DNA from: Brevibacillus brevis
GTDB lineage: Bacteria > Bacillota > Bacilli > Brevibacillales > Brevibacillaceae
Reading direction: 5' to 3'
Length of the DNA: 64,000 nucleotides
Assembly (NCBI RefSeq): GCF_900637055.1
Contig: NZ_LR134338.1
Span: 111,001-175,000 of the forward strand
A program made the position numbers and the translations under genes. The notes under the pieces were generated by a model. It saw only the letters and a program-made list of their open reading frames with translations. It did no database searches and was not told where the DNA came from. Below, piece after piece: positions 28,985-37,329 of the stretch (its first letter is position 1; every line of letters starts with the position of its first letter).

Positions 28985-29010
28985 TTGTGCCTATGGCCTT
29001 GTGGTATAAT
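28982..29010 (+). promoter_or_regulatory. Extended -10 promoter before spoVB
   Basis: TGGTATAAT (TATAAT at 29005-29010) with a weak TTCTTG -35 (28982-28987) at 17 bases; it overlaps the end of the spoVT terminator. Confidence 0.5.
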
Positions 29011-29049
29011 GAACGAAGTTTTAGGTTGGAGAGGAGAAATTTCACGCAC

Positions 29050-30714
29050 ATGGCTCAAACAAAGGCTTCCGTTCAATTTGTGAAAGGCGCGGCGATACTT
29101 GGAATTGCCGGTCTTGTCTCCAAGCTGTTAGGCGCTGTATACCGCATCCCATACCAAAACATTGCCGGAGATATCGGCTTGTACGTATATATGCAAGTAT
29201 ACCCGCTGTACACCACGTTGTTGATTCTGGCGACGGCGGGTTTTCCCATCGCCATCTCCAAGATCGTCTCAGAGCGCGTTGCTGTCGGGGATGCGATCGG
29301 GGCGCGCAGGGCGTTTCGAGTAGCCAGTATATCGCTGGTCGTTCTCGGGATCTTTTTCTTCTTACTGTTATATGGAGGGGCACCTATGATTGCCCGTATG
29401 ATGGGTGATGAGCATTTGATTACCCCACTCCGAGCGGTAGCTTGGTCACTGCCGTTGGTGCCGATGGTTGCGATCTTGCGCGGCTATTTTCAGGGGCATC
29501 AAAATATGATGCCGACGGGCGTTTCTCAGGTTGTTGAGCAGCTTATTCGCGTGATTTTCATCCTGATCGCTGCATTCTGGGCGATGAACGTGTACCAGGA
29601 TCCGTACCTGGCTGGTACAGGTGCCGTTTTTGCTGCTTTTCCAGGTGCCATTGCTGCTATTCTCGTCTTGCTTTGGTATTGGAGAGGGGACAAGAAGATG
29701 GGTCAACTGTCCATCGGTCAGGTTCAGCAATCCTCAGCGCATTCGTGGACCAATCGTCAAATATTACGTCATCTTTTGACCTATGCCGTTCCGATTTGTA
29801 TGGGCGCACTGGTTCTGCCGCTAGTTCCGCTTGTAGACTCGATGACCGTTGTCAATATGCTGCAATGGAGCGGGACTGCTGAGGACTTGGCCAAGCTTTT
29901 GAAGGGTGCATTTGACCGTGGTCAGCCACTCATTCAGTTTGGTACATTTTTCGCCACGTCCCTGTCGCTGGCATTAGTGCCTGCGATCAGTGAAGCGGTT
30001 GCCCAGCGTCAGCATCAATTGATTTCTCATCGTTCCGAAGTAGCGATTCGACTGACCTTCCTTTTGGGATTGCCTGCTTCCTTTGGACTTGCTTTGTTGG
30101 CGGAGCCGATCAACGTTATGCTCTACGGAGACAGCAATGGTACCGAGGCCCTCGCTGTACAGTCCTTCACGATTATTTTCGCCACGGTGAGTATTGCCAG
30201 CGCGGGGATTTTGCAAGGCTTGGGACGTGTAATGCGACCTGCCCGCAACCTGTTTATTGGTGTATTGGTAAAGCTCATCCTCAATCTGGCGCTCGTCCCG
30301 TTCTGGGGTATATCTGGTGCAGCAGTGTCCACGGTTTTAGCTTATTTGGTCGCCATGGGACTGAACGTTCTAGCGGTAATCAAATACACGGGAGCACACA
30401 TCGGAATGCGCCAAACGGTGAAAAAGCCATTCATTTCCGTCGTAGTGATGTCGATTGTCGTGCTGATTGTGGAGTGGCTCGCGAATACAGTGCTCGGAAG
30501 TGCCGGATTTTCGAATCGCTTGTTCCATACGCTGGTAGGCTTGATTGCTGTCAGTTCAGGAGCATTGGTCTATTTGCTGGCGCTTTTGAAAACGGGTGGA
30601 CTCACGAGAAACGATATTCAATTTTTGCCAAAAGGAAAGCAGATTGCTTCACTGTTAACGAAATATAAGCTCCTTCCAGCGGAGAAAGCGAGAATGAACG
30701 AAAAGGAGGCGTGA
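29050..30714 (+). CDS. Polysaccharide-biosynthesis flippase, SpoVB/YabM type (MOP superfamily)
   Basis: A 554-residue membrane protein with about 14 transmembrane segments, starting FVKGAAILGIAGLVSKLLGAVYRIPYQN, the signature of the SpoVB/MurJ-like MOP exporter group. Members flip lipid-linked wall or cortex precursors. In B. subtilis this locus is yabM; SpoVB proper has a cortex role. ATG 29050 has a rather long 13-base gap from GAGGAG. It overlaps nothing, and mazG starts three bases after its stop. Confidence 0.85.
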   Translation: MAQTKASVQFVKGAAILGIAGLVSKLLGAVYRIPYQNIAGDIGLYVYMQVYPLYTTLLILATAGFPIAISKIVSERVAVGDAIGARRAFRVASISLVVLGIFFFLLLYGGAPMIARMMGDEHLITPLRAVAWSLPLVPMVAILRGYFQGHQNMMPTGVSQVVEQLIRVIFILIAAFWAMNVYQDPYLAGTGAVFAAFPGAIAAILVLLWYWRGDKKMGQLSIGQVQQSSAHSWTNRQILRHLLTYAVPICMGALVLPLVPLVDSMTVVNMLQWSGTAEDLAKLLKGAFDRGQPLIQFGTFFATSLSLALVPAISEAVAQRQHQLISHRSEVAIRLTFLLGLPASFGLALLAEPINVMLYGDSNGTEALAVQSFTIIFATVSIASAGILQGLGRVMRPARNLFIGVLVKLILNLALVPFWGISGAAVSTVLAYLVAMGLNVLAVIKYTGAHIGMRQTVKKPFISVVVMSIVVLIVEWLANTVLGSAGFSNRLFHTLVGLIAVSSGALVYLLALLKTGGLTRNDIQFLPKGKQIASLLTKYKLLPAEKARMNEKEA

Positions 30715-30717
30715 CGA

Positions 30718-32196
30718 GTGGAAATGAAGAATAAGACCATTACCGTAGTCGGTCTTGGTGCCGGAGATTTGGACCAGCTCCCTTATGGCATCTATCGTAC
30801 GCTTAAAGCAGCCAAACAACTGTATCTGCGCACGAAAGAGCATCCGGTCGTAGCCGAATTGATCGCAGAAGGCATCGCGATTGAGTCCTTTGATGATGTA
30901 TATGAGCAGCACGATACGTTTTCCGATGTGTACACCGATATTGTGGAGCGGCTTTTTTCACGCGTAAACGAAGCAGGCAGTCTTGTCTATGCCGTGCCAG
31001 GTCATCCTTTGGTGGCGGAACGTACTGTGCAGCTGTTGTTGGCAGAGGGACCAAACCGTGGCGTAGAAATCGAAATTGGCGGCGGACAGAGCTTTATTGA
31101 TCCGTTGTTTGCCCGCCTACATATCGACCCGATCGAGGGATTCTCTTTGCTGGATGGGACCGCGCTCGCTGCTCATCAAGTTTCACCGGGGCTGCATACG
31201 ATTATCGCGCAAGTGTACGATGCCTTTGTAGCCTCTGATGTGAAGCTGACCTTGATGGAAGTGCTGCCGGACGATTACGAGGTGACGGTAGCGACTGCCG
31301 TAGGGGTAGCGGGGCAAGAAATCATTGAGACAGTGCCGTTGTATGAACTGGACAGACTCGATCATTTCGGAAATTTGTCCCTGGTGTATGTACCGCCGAC
31401 GAAGGACGAGAAGGTATCGTACCGTCAATTCTCCTACTTGAAGGAGATCGTAGCCATCCTGCGCAGTCCGGATGGATGCCCGTGGGATCGCGAGCAAACA
31501 CATCAAAGCATCCGCAAGAACTTGATTGAAGAGACGTACGAGGTTTTGGAGACGATCGACGACGATGATCCAGATGCGATGTGTGAGGAGCTGGGTGATT
31601 TGTTGATGCAAATCATGCTGCATTCGCAGATGGCAGCCGAAGACGGATATTTTTCGGTAGATGATGTTGTCGCGACATTGAATGAAAAGCTAGTTCGTCG
31701 CCACCCGCACGTATTTGGGGAAAAGAGCGCGAATGATTCCGAGGAAGCCTTGGCGAATTGGCAGGAAATCAAAGCACAGGAGAAAGCGGCAAAAGGTATC
31801 GATGTAACGGTTCAATCACAGTTGGCGGGAATACCGCGCGACTTGCCAGCCCTGATGTATGCGTATAAGCTGCAGAAGAAAGCTGCCCAAGTCGGCTTTG
31901 ACTGGGACGATATTGCAGACGTGTACAAAAAGGTAGAAGAGGAATACCGCGAGCTGCAAGAAGCATCAGAGGAGGAACGCGCTGGCGAATTGGGTGATTT
32001 GCTATTTGCAGTGGTCAATCTTGCGCGCTTCCTGAAGCTTGATCCGGAGGAAGCCCTCGCACTGACCAACAACAAGTTCAAGAAGCGCTTTTCCTATATT
32101 GAAGGCAAGCTAAAAGAGGCGGGTCGTACCTTCGAGCAGACGGACCTGCAAGAGATGGACAAATGGTGGGAGGAAGCCAAACATGAGACTCGATAA
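30718..32196 (+). CDS. mazG: YabN: tetrapyrrole-methylase-like domain fused to MazG
   Basis: A 492-residue fusion. Residues 1-225 are a SAM-dependent tetrapyrrole methylase fold (TITVVGLGAGDLDQLPYGIY, VYAVPGHPLVAERTVQLL). The C-terminal half holds two MazG-type NTP pyrophosphohydrolase modules, the first with LRSPDGCPWDREQTHQSI and EELGDLLMQIMLHSQMA. The housecleaning activity is a family inference; the methylase substrate is unknown. It starts with GTG at 30718 after AAAGGAGG. It overlaps rqcP by 14 bases. Confidence 0.93.
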   Translation: MEMKNKTITVVGLGAGDLDQLPYGIYRTLKAAKQLYLRTKEHPVVAELIAEGIAIESFDDVYEQHDTFSDVYTDIVERLFSRVNEAGSLVYAVPGHPLVAERTVQLLLAEGPNRGVEIEIGGGQSFIDPLFARLHIDPIEGFSLLDGTALAAHQVSPGLHTIIAQVYDAFVASDVKLTLMEVLPDDYEVTVATAVGVAGQEIIETVPLYELDRLDHFGNLSLVYVPPTKDEKVSYRQFSYLKEIVAILRSPDGCPWDREQTHQSIRKNLIEETYEVLETIDDDDPDAMCEELGDLLMQIMLHSQMAAEDGYFSVDDVVATLNEKLVRRHPHVFGEKSANDSEEALANWQEIKAQEKAAKGIDVTVQSQLAGIPRDLPALMYAYKLQKKAAQVGFDWDDIADVYKKVEEEYRELQEASEEERAGELGDLLFAVVNLARFLKLDPEEALALTNNKFKKRFSYIEGKLKEAGRTFEQTDLQEMDKWWEEAKHETR

Positions 32197-32476
32197 ATAT
32201 TTGAAAGTGTCTCGACTGATCAAGCGACGCACACTCGCAAAAGAAGTGTGCGACAAACAGCGCGTGGAAATCAACGATCGCCCTGCAAAGGCGTCCAGTA
32301 ACGTGAAAATCGGCGACAAGCTGGCGATCCGTTTCGGACAAAAAATCGTATCGGTAAAAGTAGAGGACATCAAGGAAAACCCGCGCAAGGAAGAAGCGGC
32401 TTCGCTGTATACCGTCATTGGCGAAGTTCCTGTTCCGCGTGATGAAAAAGAAGAAGACGCCTACCTCAAAGGGTAA
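32183..32476 (+). CDS. rqcP: RqcP (YabO), S4-domain ribosome quality control factor
   Basis: A 97-residue S4 RNA-binding protein (MRLDKYLKVSRLIKRRTLAK, VEINDRPAKASSNVKIGD). RqcP works with RqcH on obstructed 50S subunits to stabilise tRNA-Ala during poly-alanine tailing. The ATG lies inside the end of mazG, giving a 14-base overlap, so the two are translationally linked. Order mazG-rqcP as in B. subtilis yabN-yabO. Terminator at 32492-32516. Confidence 0.94.
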   Translation: MRLDKYLKVSRLIKRRTLAKEVCDKQRVEINDRPAKASSNVKIGDKLAIRFGQKIVSVKVEDIKENPRKEEAASLYTVIGEVPVPRDEKEEDAYLKG

Positions 32477-32491
32477 CGTGCATGCGAAAAG

Positions 32492-32517
32492 AGACTGCCG
32501 AGATGGCAGTCTTTTTT
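32492..32517 (+). terminator. Terminator after rqcP
   Basis: AGACTGCC and GGCAGTCT around GAGAT, followed by TTTTT. Confidence 0.88.
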
Positions 32518-32585
32518 AGGCTTTTTTTCCATCCAAAGGATATAATGAGAGTACCTGAAGGCATTTCCGAAGGGATGTGAGTTGC

Positions 32586-34721
32586 ATGCAACAAAACGGA
32601 GTTCGAACGGGTTACTTCTTGTCTATTTCGCTTCTGTTATCATCTATCTTGTACTTTTTTGCCTCAAACTGGCCGCTCATGGTCAGGGAGCAAAAGATTG
32701 GCGTCAGTGTGGCAATCCTCGTTCTTTTTTATTTATTATCCTATGGACTGCGTTTCATCAAACGACATACCTTTTTGAGCAATTGGCTTCTAGTGGCTGG
32801 AGGCTTGGCTTTTGGCATCAGTGTGGCTTTGTTGGGGCAAATATACAATAGTCATGCCGACAGCTATATGCTGTTCGTCGTATGGCTCATTCCGAATTTG
32901 CTATTCGCAATTTTGACCCGGTATCAACCATTCTATGTCATCAGCTATGTCCTCGCTCATTTGGCGATTTATTTCTTCCTCGATCCGTCTGTTATCCACG
33001 TCATCCGTGAGGACGTCTGGTGGTTCATGGTGTATTGGTTGATTGCCTTGGGAAATATCGTCTTGTTCTGGCTAACCTCTACGGGGAAATTGCATTCCAA
33101 GCCGATTTACTACTTGTCGTTTCTGACGTTTTCCGTCAGTCTTTTCGGCTCATCCTTCACCGAAGTGTATGGTCCGCTCCCTGAGCTTTTATACGTCCTG
33201 ACGGGCGGGATCCTGTTTGTCACGTTTTTAAAATGGGTGCCGAGCCGCGGGTTTCTGATTGTGACGGCCTCACTGCTCTCGCTGTTTGTGCTCGTTCAGT
33301 TCATATCCTACATGGTGAAGTATTTCTCAGAGAGCTTCTTTGTTTTGATGCTGCTGCTGACCGTACTCATTGTCTGGGGGGCAGTTGCAGGGATTAATTG
33401 GCTGCGCAAGGAATCTGCGCATCAAAAAAGCAAATGGGTTGTGTTTTTCCAAGAGGCATTCACAGTTCTCGTCACAACCATTGCCGCATCCATTGGAGCC
33501 ATTTCGTTAACAGGTCTGCTTTTTCTGATCATGGAAGAAGAAACAGTTATTGATTTTCTGTTTTTCCTTTCATTAATTGGCTTTATTGGCCCTGTGGTGT
33601 TTATGAGCAGGATGAATGCAACGGTACGATATACGCTGCTTACAATGGGGTATATATTGGGTGTCGGTTCGGTTCTCTTTTTAGAAGGAGCTTATTGGAT
33701 CGTTTTCCTGTTGGTCCTGTTATACGTGTGGAAAGCTGTCTCTGCCATTCCGGCGCGGCTTTTGACACAGCTGATCTTTTTAGTTGTTCTGGCTACGAAG
33801 CTGGATGAGTACCTGCCTTCCTTTGAATTTGTGCTCTTGATCATATTTGCTACGCAGATGGCGATGCATTACGTAAAGCAGTTGCCAGTCGTTTTGCAAA
33901 ACAGCTCGTTGGTGTACGCCTTACTCTCGCTTTTGATCCTGACAGAGGAAGGGTTTCAATCAGTCTCCATGAATGTGGTAGTGAATTTAGCTTATTTTGC
34001 AGTCAGCACGTATTTGTTGTACCGGACATTGCATCAGCAAAATAAGGTGAGATTCGGCATCGTGCTCGGTTTTTGGTTTGCCTTTCTCCTCATGAAGTAC
34101 TACGACATGCTATGGAGCTTGCTGCACAAGTCACTGAGTCTGCTTCTGCTCAGCCTGGTGTTTTTCATCGTTACTCTGTGGTGGGATCGAAGGGCGAAAA
34201 TCGAGTGGCCGAATAGCGAGCCTTCCCTTTTTGTAAGAAAAACGCTTGTATTGCTTCCTGTCATTTTGCTGCAATTTGCTTTGATTGGCTATCAAGTATG
34301 GAGCAGTGAGGCGATCCTGGCCAATGGAAAAACGGTGAAGCTGGAGCTGGTCCCAATCGATCCGCGTTCGTTGCTGCAAGGTGATTACGTCAGACTTGGC
34401 TACACCATATCTACACTCGACCAAGAACAGGTTGACTCAGGGGATAAGATTCGAGTCGTACTGCGCCAACAAGCAAATGGCTTGCACAGCTACAGTGGCT
34501 TTTATGAGATCGATGGTCAATGGAATCGTACCTACGAGCCTCAGCCATCGGATGTGGTGATTAATGGAAACACAATCGGTTCCAATCGGGTGGAATACGG
34601 CATAGAAAGCTATTTTGTCCCAGAAGGAACCGGACTTGAGGTGGAGCGGAATGCCAAGTATGCCATCGTGAAAATTGGCGAGAGAGGCGATGCCATCCTG
34701 GAGAGCCTGTCGAACCAGTAG
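32586..34721 (+). CDS. Large polytopic membrane protein with GDYXXLXY domain
   Basis: A protein of about 711 residues with roughly 18 hydrophobic segments from residue 8 to about 570. It then has a soluble C-terminal domain containing LLQGDYVRLGY, the hallmark of the GDYXXLXY family often found with DUF2157/DUF4401 membrane proteins. The N-terminal cytosolic helix typical of DUF2157 is missing; translation goes straight into the first membrane span. Function unknown. ATG 32586 is chosen over GTG 32577, which sits two bases from AAGGG. There is no counterpart here in B. subtilis. Confidence 0.82.
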   Translation: MQQNGVRTGYFLSISLLLSSILYFFASNWPLMVREQKIGVSVAILVLFYLLSYGLRFIKRHTFLSNWLLVAGGLAFGISVALLGQIYNSHADSYMLFVVWLIPNLLFAILTRYQPFYVISYVLAHLAIYFFLDPSVIHVIREDVWWFMVYWLIALGNIVLFWLTSTGKLHSKPIYYLSFLTFSVSLFGSSFTEVYGPLPELLYVLTGGILFVTFLKWVPSRGFLIVTASLLSLFVLVQFISYMVKYFSESFFVLMLLLTVLIVWGAVAGINWLRKESAHQKSKWVVFFQEAFTVLVTTIAASIGAISLTGLLFLIMEEETVIDFLFFLSLIGFIGPVVFMSRMNATVRYTLLTMGYILGVGSVLFLEGAYWIVFLLVLLYVWKAVSAIPARLLTQLIFLVVLATKLDEYLPSFEFVLLIIFATQMAMHYVKQLPVVLQNSSLVYALLSLLILTEEGFQSVSMNVVVNLAYFAVSTYLLYRTLHQQNKVRFGIVLGFWFAFLLMKYYDMLWSLLHKSLSLLLLSLVFFIVTLWWDRRAKIEWPNSEPSLFVRKTLVLLPVILLQFALIGYQVWSSEAILANGKTVKLELVPIDPRSLLQGDYVRLGYTISTLDQEQVDSGDKIRVVLRQQANGLHSYSGFYEIDGQWNRTYEPQPSDVVINGNTIGSNRVEYGIESYFVPEGTGLEVERNAKYAIVKIGERGDAILESLSNQ

Positions 34722-34733
34722 ACATTCCAATAG

Positions 34734-34767
34734 AAGAAGCTGCCTGTGTCATCGGGCAGCTTCTTTT
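34734..34767 (+). terminator. Terminator after the GDYXXLXY protein gene
   Basis: AAGAAGCTGCC (34734-34744) pairs with GGCAGCTTCTT (34755-34765), followed by TT. Confidence 0.85.
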
Positions 34768-34886
34768 GCATGAGGGAGTAATCATTCGTTGGAATACATT
34801 TGCAAAACGACTGAGTGGGTGAGGATGACGCCTATTACCCCAGAGAAAAGGTGAGGCCGGGCCATGTAAGAGCTTCGCAAATCATC

Positions 34887-35021
34887 TTATACAACGGTAT
34901 TCAACATGACTTCGCTTTTCGTCAAGCAATCAAGCATTTGATGAAGGCAGTGTCTTTCCATTTCACTTGATGATAAAATAACTTTTCCATCCAAAATGAC
35001 ACCACCTTGTAAGCGCGTCAC
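34887..35021 (-). CDS. Possible small ORF or gene remnant (44 residues)
   Basis: On the minus strand an open frame from a GTG at 35021 encodes a 44-residue peptide that looks protein-like in composition (LQGGVILDGKVILSSSEMER, then a Cys/His/Leu-rich segment). There is no convincing ribosome site near the GTG, and a stop codon lies eight bases upstream in frame. It may be the decayed tail of a longer gene. It falls in the 498-base gap between two plus-strand genes. I do not recognise the family. Confidence 0.25.
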   Translation of the reverse strand: MTRLQGGVILDGKVILSSSEMERHCLHQMLDCLTKSEVMLNTVV

Positions 35022-35096
35022 GTAAGCTTACGGACGTCCACACTCCTGCACTGGTTACGAGCTGTTAAGTAAGAATAAGGAAAAGGATGGTGAAAA

Positions 35097-35168
35097 ATGA
35101 TGTCCCGAAAAGTTCCTCCTAGACTGGTTTTCGAAATAGTTAGTGTACAAGGTACACCTCTATGGTAG
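35097..35168 (+). CDS. Possible 23-residue peptide ORF
   Basis: A short frame begins ATGATG at 35097 after AAAAGGATGGTGAAAA, a usable ribosome site, and encodes MMSRKVPPRLVFEIVSVQG plus four residues before TAG. It runs through the GTGTAC/GTACAC palindrome. It could be a leader peptide or the broken front of a longer gene; the downstream region does not continue it. Very little supports it beyond the ribosome site. Confidence 0.2.
   Translation: MMSRKVPPRLVFEIVSVQGTPLW
35143..35157. promoter_or_regulatory. Perfect palindrome GTGTAC-AAG-GTACAC
   Basis: Six-base perfect arms with a three-base centre, about 65 bases before the small membrane protein gene. It has the size of a dimeric repressor operator; the regulator is not known. 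Confidence 0.35.
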
Positions 35169-35219
35169 TATGGAAAAGAGCTTTCTATATTATGGAAATA
35201 TGGAAAGGGGTATTAGCTT

Positions 35220-35663
35220 TTGGAAAAGGAAAGAATAGTACTTTATGGTGGGATCTACGGACTATGTTTGTCGGTTATCTTAAGCTTGATTTCAAGCATC
35301 GGGACTGCTCCCATTTTACTTTCGGGAGGAAACCTGTTAAACGTATTCCTTTGGATGTTTCTCACTAGTTTTATTCCTTTTACTGTTATTTATGCTCTGT
35401 TAGCAAAGAAATTAAGTAATGTAAGTGGAAAAAGGCTATGGTTATTGGCAGCTATAACTGCTTTTATAATCGTTCTTCTTGCTGGGTCTTTAGGTGCAGT
35501 AATAGTAGAATCTTATCAAAGTGGTTATGAAAATGTGAATATTCTCGGATTTGTTTATGCTGCACCAGTCTATTCACTTATCCTCCTCCCAATCACTTGT
35601 CCAATAATTGTATTAACATTTACAATATGGAAGAATATTAAAGAGTCATATAAAATAAGATGA
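35220..35663 (+). CDS. Small integral membrane protein, unknown function
   Basis: A 147-residue protein with four predicted membrane spans (about residues 7-27, 38-60, 73-95, 108-132) and a short basic tail. It starts with TTG at 35220; AAAGGGG lies nine bases upstream. Codons are AT-rich compared with the flanking core genes, as for the rest of the 35-37.6 kb stretch, which suggests acquisition by transfer. I do not recognise a named family. It ends at the shared hairpin 35691-35715. Confidence 0.65.
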   Translation: MEKERIVLYGGIYGLCLSVILSLISSIGTAPILLSGGNLLNVFLWMFLTSFIPFTVIYALLAKKLSNVSGKRLWLLAAITAFIIVLLAGSLGAVIVESYQSGYENVNILGFVYAAPVYSLILLPITCPIIVLTFTIWKNIKESYKIR

Positions 35664-35690
35664 TTTGTTGACAACAAGTAGATAAAAACC

Positions 35691-35722
35691 CAGCCCTATC
35701 TTATCGATAGGGCTGCTCTTTT
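35691..35722. terminator. Bidirectional terminator between two convergent small genes
   Basis: CAGCCCTATC (35691-35700) pairs with GATAGGGCTG (35706-35715). Eight Ts follow on the plus strand and TTTTTA on the minus strand. The minus-strand gene's stop lies in this hairpin. Confidence 0.85.
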
Positions 35723-35856
35723 TTTTGTAGTTCTACTTTTTGTAGAATGCACGAAAGCATTGAAATAATAGCATCGTATTGTTTTTCTTTTTCAAAAAGT
35801 TCTTCATATCTCTTCCTCGGCAATGTAATATTTTCACTTTTTATACAATTACACAT
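35701..35856 (-). CDS. Small coding sequence, 51 residues, unknown function
   Basis: On the minus strand, ATG at 35856 follows AAAGGAGAAGCTAAA, a good ribosome site. It opens a 51-residue frame: MCNCIKSENITLPRKRYEEL, then a Glu/Lys-rich helix and IISMLSCILQKVELQKKEQ. The N-terminal CNC and amphipathic helix suggest a small structured or regulatory protein of the phage or plasmid kind. It converges on the small membrane protein gene and shares its terminator. Unrecognised family; the ribosome site and terminator make it more credible than its length alone. Confidence 0.5.
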   Translation of the reverse strand: MCNCIKSENITLPRKRYEELFEKEKQYDAIISMLSCILQKVELQKKEQPYR

Positions 35857-36162
35857 TTTAGCTTCTCCTTTCTTTTATTTGTCCAATGTTTTGTTATAAG
35901 AACCATCTCCTTTATTGCAGAGGAGTTGGTTCTATCTTTATAGGAAATAAAAAGAATTGAAAAACAACTAATTCTGGAGAGTTCTTCAAAAAAATTATGT
36001 ATTTTTGAAAAATAAATTTGGAAATATGGTTGTAAAAACGTATCTAATTTTTCCTTTATTGTTGAAGAGAAAGACGAGAAGGATTCGAAGTGTAAGGGGG
36101 ATACATTTCGTGTCTGATCCCCTCAGTCTTTTTCCCAAAACTATAATAGGGAGAGGAATTGA
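35857..36162. other. AT-rich intergenic stretch
   Basis: 306 bases without a gene. Besides the inverted repeat at 35899-35933, GGGGAT (about 36099) and ATCCCC (36117) can pair ahead of CTCAGTCTTTTT, giving a terminator-like element in front of the DUF3238-like gene. I see no clear promoter. Confidence 0.4.
35899..35933. repeat. Imperfect inverted repeat in the accessory island
   Basis: AGAACCATCTCCT and AGGAGTTGGTTCT pair with one mismatched position. It lies 43 bases upstream of the 51-residue minus-strand gene. No T run; it could be a regulatory hairpin in that gene's promoter region. Confidence 0.4.
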
Positions 36163-36741
36163 ATGGCTAGATTAGTGAAATTTAGATTTGCAACTTTTAT
36201 TCCGCATGATTGGGTACTGGCATATGCATATCCGGTTGGTGATGATTCTTGTTCAGTGTTCTATAAGGGGGATAACCGAGAGGCATCTCCAACGGGAACA
36301 TATCGGACAGCACAAGAGATATGGGTTGACTTTGACCGCCGCACGGTTACACCCTACAAAAATACTGGGGTTACCCACCAAAAAGTCGAATGCTCAAACG
36401 GACAAAATAGCACAGACCAAGGTCAAATTTCTAATAGTTGCTTGGAGTATAAATGGGAATTCTGGGGCGCCAGTTATGTAAAGTTTAGGCTGGTGTGTGC
36501 GTGCGGCAATCCTTTAGAACCTGCGGCACCAGGAATCGATTATGTGTTAGATGTTAAAGTGTGGAGTAATGGTGGAGTAGAGGTAAGTGGCGAACATGAT
36601 GGATTTCCTGCATACGAAATGTATAAACAGGTAGATAATGGTCAATGGCAACGGTTGTTTCTGCACGATCCCCGAGAGACTGGTGAATATTTGCAAGATT
36701 TAGCTCCTCCAATGGATCATAAAATTTATGTAGATAACTAA
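36163..36741 (+). CDS. DUF3238-like protein
   Basis: A 192-residue beta-rich protein without signal peptide or membrane span. The opening LVKFRFATFIPHDWV, the middle EIWVDFDRRTVTPYKNTGVT, and the C-terminal GEHDGFPAYEMYKQVDNGQW and HDPRETGEYL..LAPPMD resemble what I recall of the DUF3238 family. No function is established. GGGAGAGG precedes the ATG. It lies in the AT-rich accessory island and has its own terminator at 36751-36795. Confidence 0.65.
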   Translation: MARLVKFRFATFIPHDWVLAYAYPVGDDSCSVFYKGDNREASPTGTYRTAQEIWVDFDRRTVTPYKNTGVTHQKVECSNGQNSTDQGQISNSCLEYKWEFWGASYVKFRLVCACGNPLEPAAPGIDYVLDVKVWSNGGVEVSGEHDGFPAYEMYKQVDNGQWQRLFLHDPRETGEYLQDLAPPMDHKIYVDN

Positions 36742-36750
36742 TTCTGATAA

Positions 36751-36800
36751 AATGGCTGTCCCAAAAGATATGAAAATGGTCTAGGGATAGCCATTCTTTA
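36751..36800 (+). terminator. Hairpin after the DUF3238-like gene
   Basis: AATGGCTGTCCC (36751-36762) pairs with GGGATAGCCATT (36784-36795; one wobble), then CTTTATCT. Confidence 0.65.
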
Positions 36801-36946
36801 TCTCCTTGTAGGTCATAATTGGAATTAATTCTTTTTGCTTGCTTCCAAATAAAACACTATTTATAGCCTAACTTTTGCTGGCTCTTTTATAAAAATGGTT
36901 GCGTTTTACCTTCTATATTTACCTAGTAAGTAGGCGGGTGATGAGT

Positions 36947-37294
36947 ATGAGTGATGAGATATTGATAAAAAAGTGTAGAGAGGTTTTACGTAGGATTGCA
37001 TGGCGCTTGCAATATCAAGTAAAAAAACTTTCCACTCGAGAACTTCCAATCATAGAAAATATCTGTGGGCAGAATCTAATATCTTCTGTAGATTCTAAGT
37101 TGCATGTTGAAGAAATGTTGGATTCCCTTCCATCTAAAGCAAGATTCATTATTAAGCAAGTAGTGATTAATGGAGTTTTGGAAGAAATAGTCGCACAGCA
37201 TTTAGGTATATCACAACAAGGAGTAAACAAATACAAAAGGAAATATTTAGGGTTACTTCGAAAAAAATTAGAATCTAACCCGACAAGCAGTTAA
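36947..37294 (+). CDS. Sigma-70 region 4-like regulator
   Basis: A 115-residue protein. Its C-terminal half (LPSKARFIIKQVVINGVLEE, then IVAQHLGISQQGVNKYKRK) is a region 4-type helix-turn-helix with the LGIS turn, as in short sigma-like factors of Bacillota. The N-terminal part (EVLRRIAWRLQYQVKKLS) resembles a reduced region 2 helix, but a full core-binding region 2 is not evident. It may be a sigma-like activator or a phage-type regulator. ATG 36947 is chosen because GGCGGGTG lies seven bases upstream. Targets unknown. Confidence 0.6.
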   Translation: MSDEILIKKCREVLRRIAWRLQYQVKKLSTRELPIIENICGQNLISSVDSKLHVEEMLDSLPSKARFIIKQVVINGVLEEIVAQHLGISQQGVNKYKRKYLGLLRKKLESNPTSS

Positions 37295-37329
37295 GTTGTT
37301 GGCCCTCCAGTATGATATTATCCCCTTTT

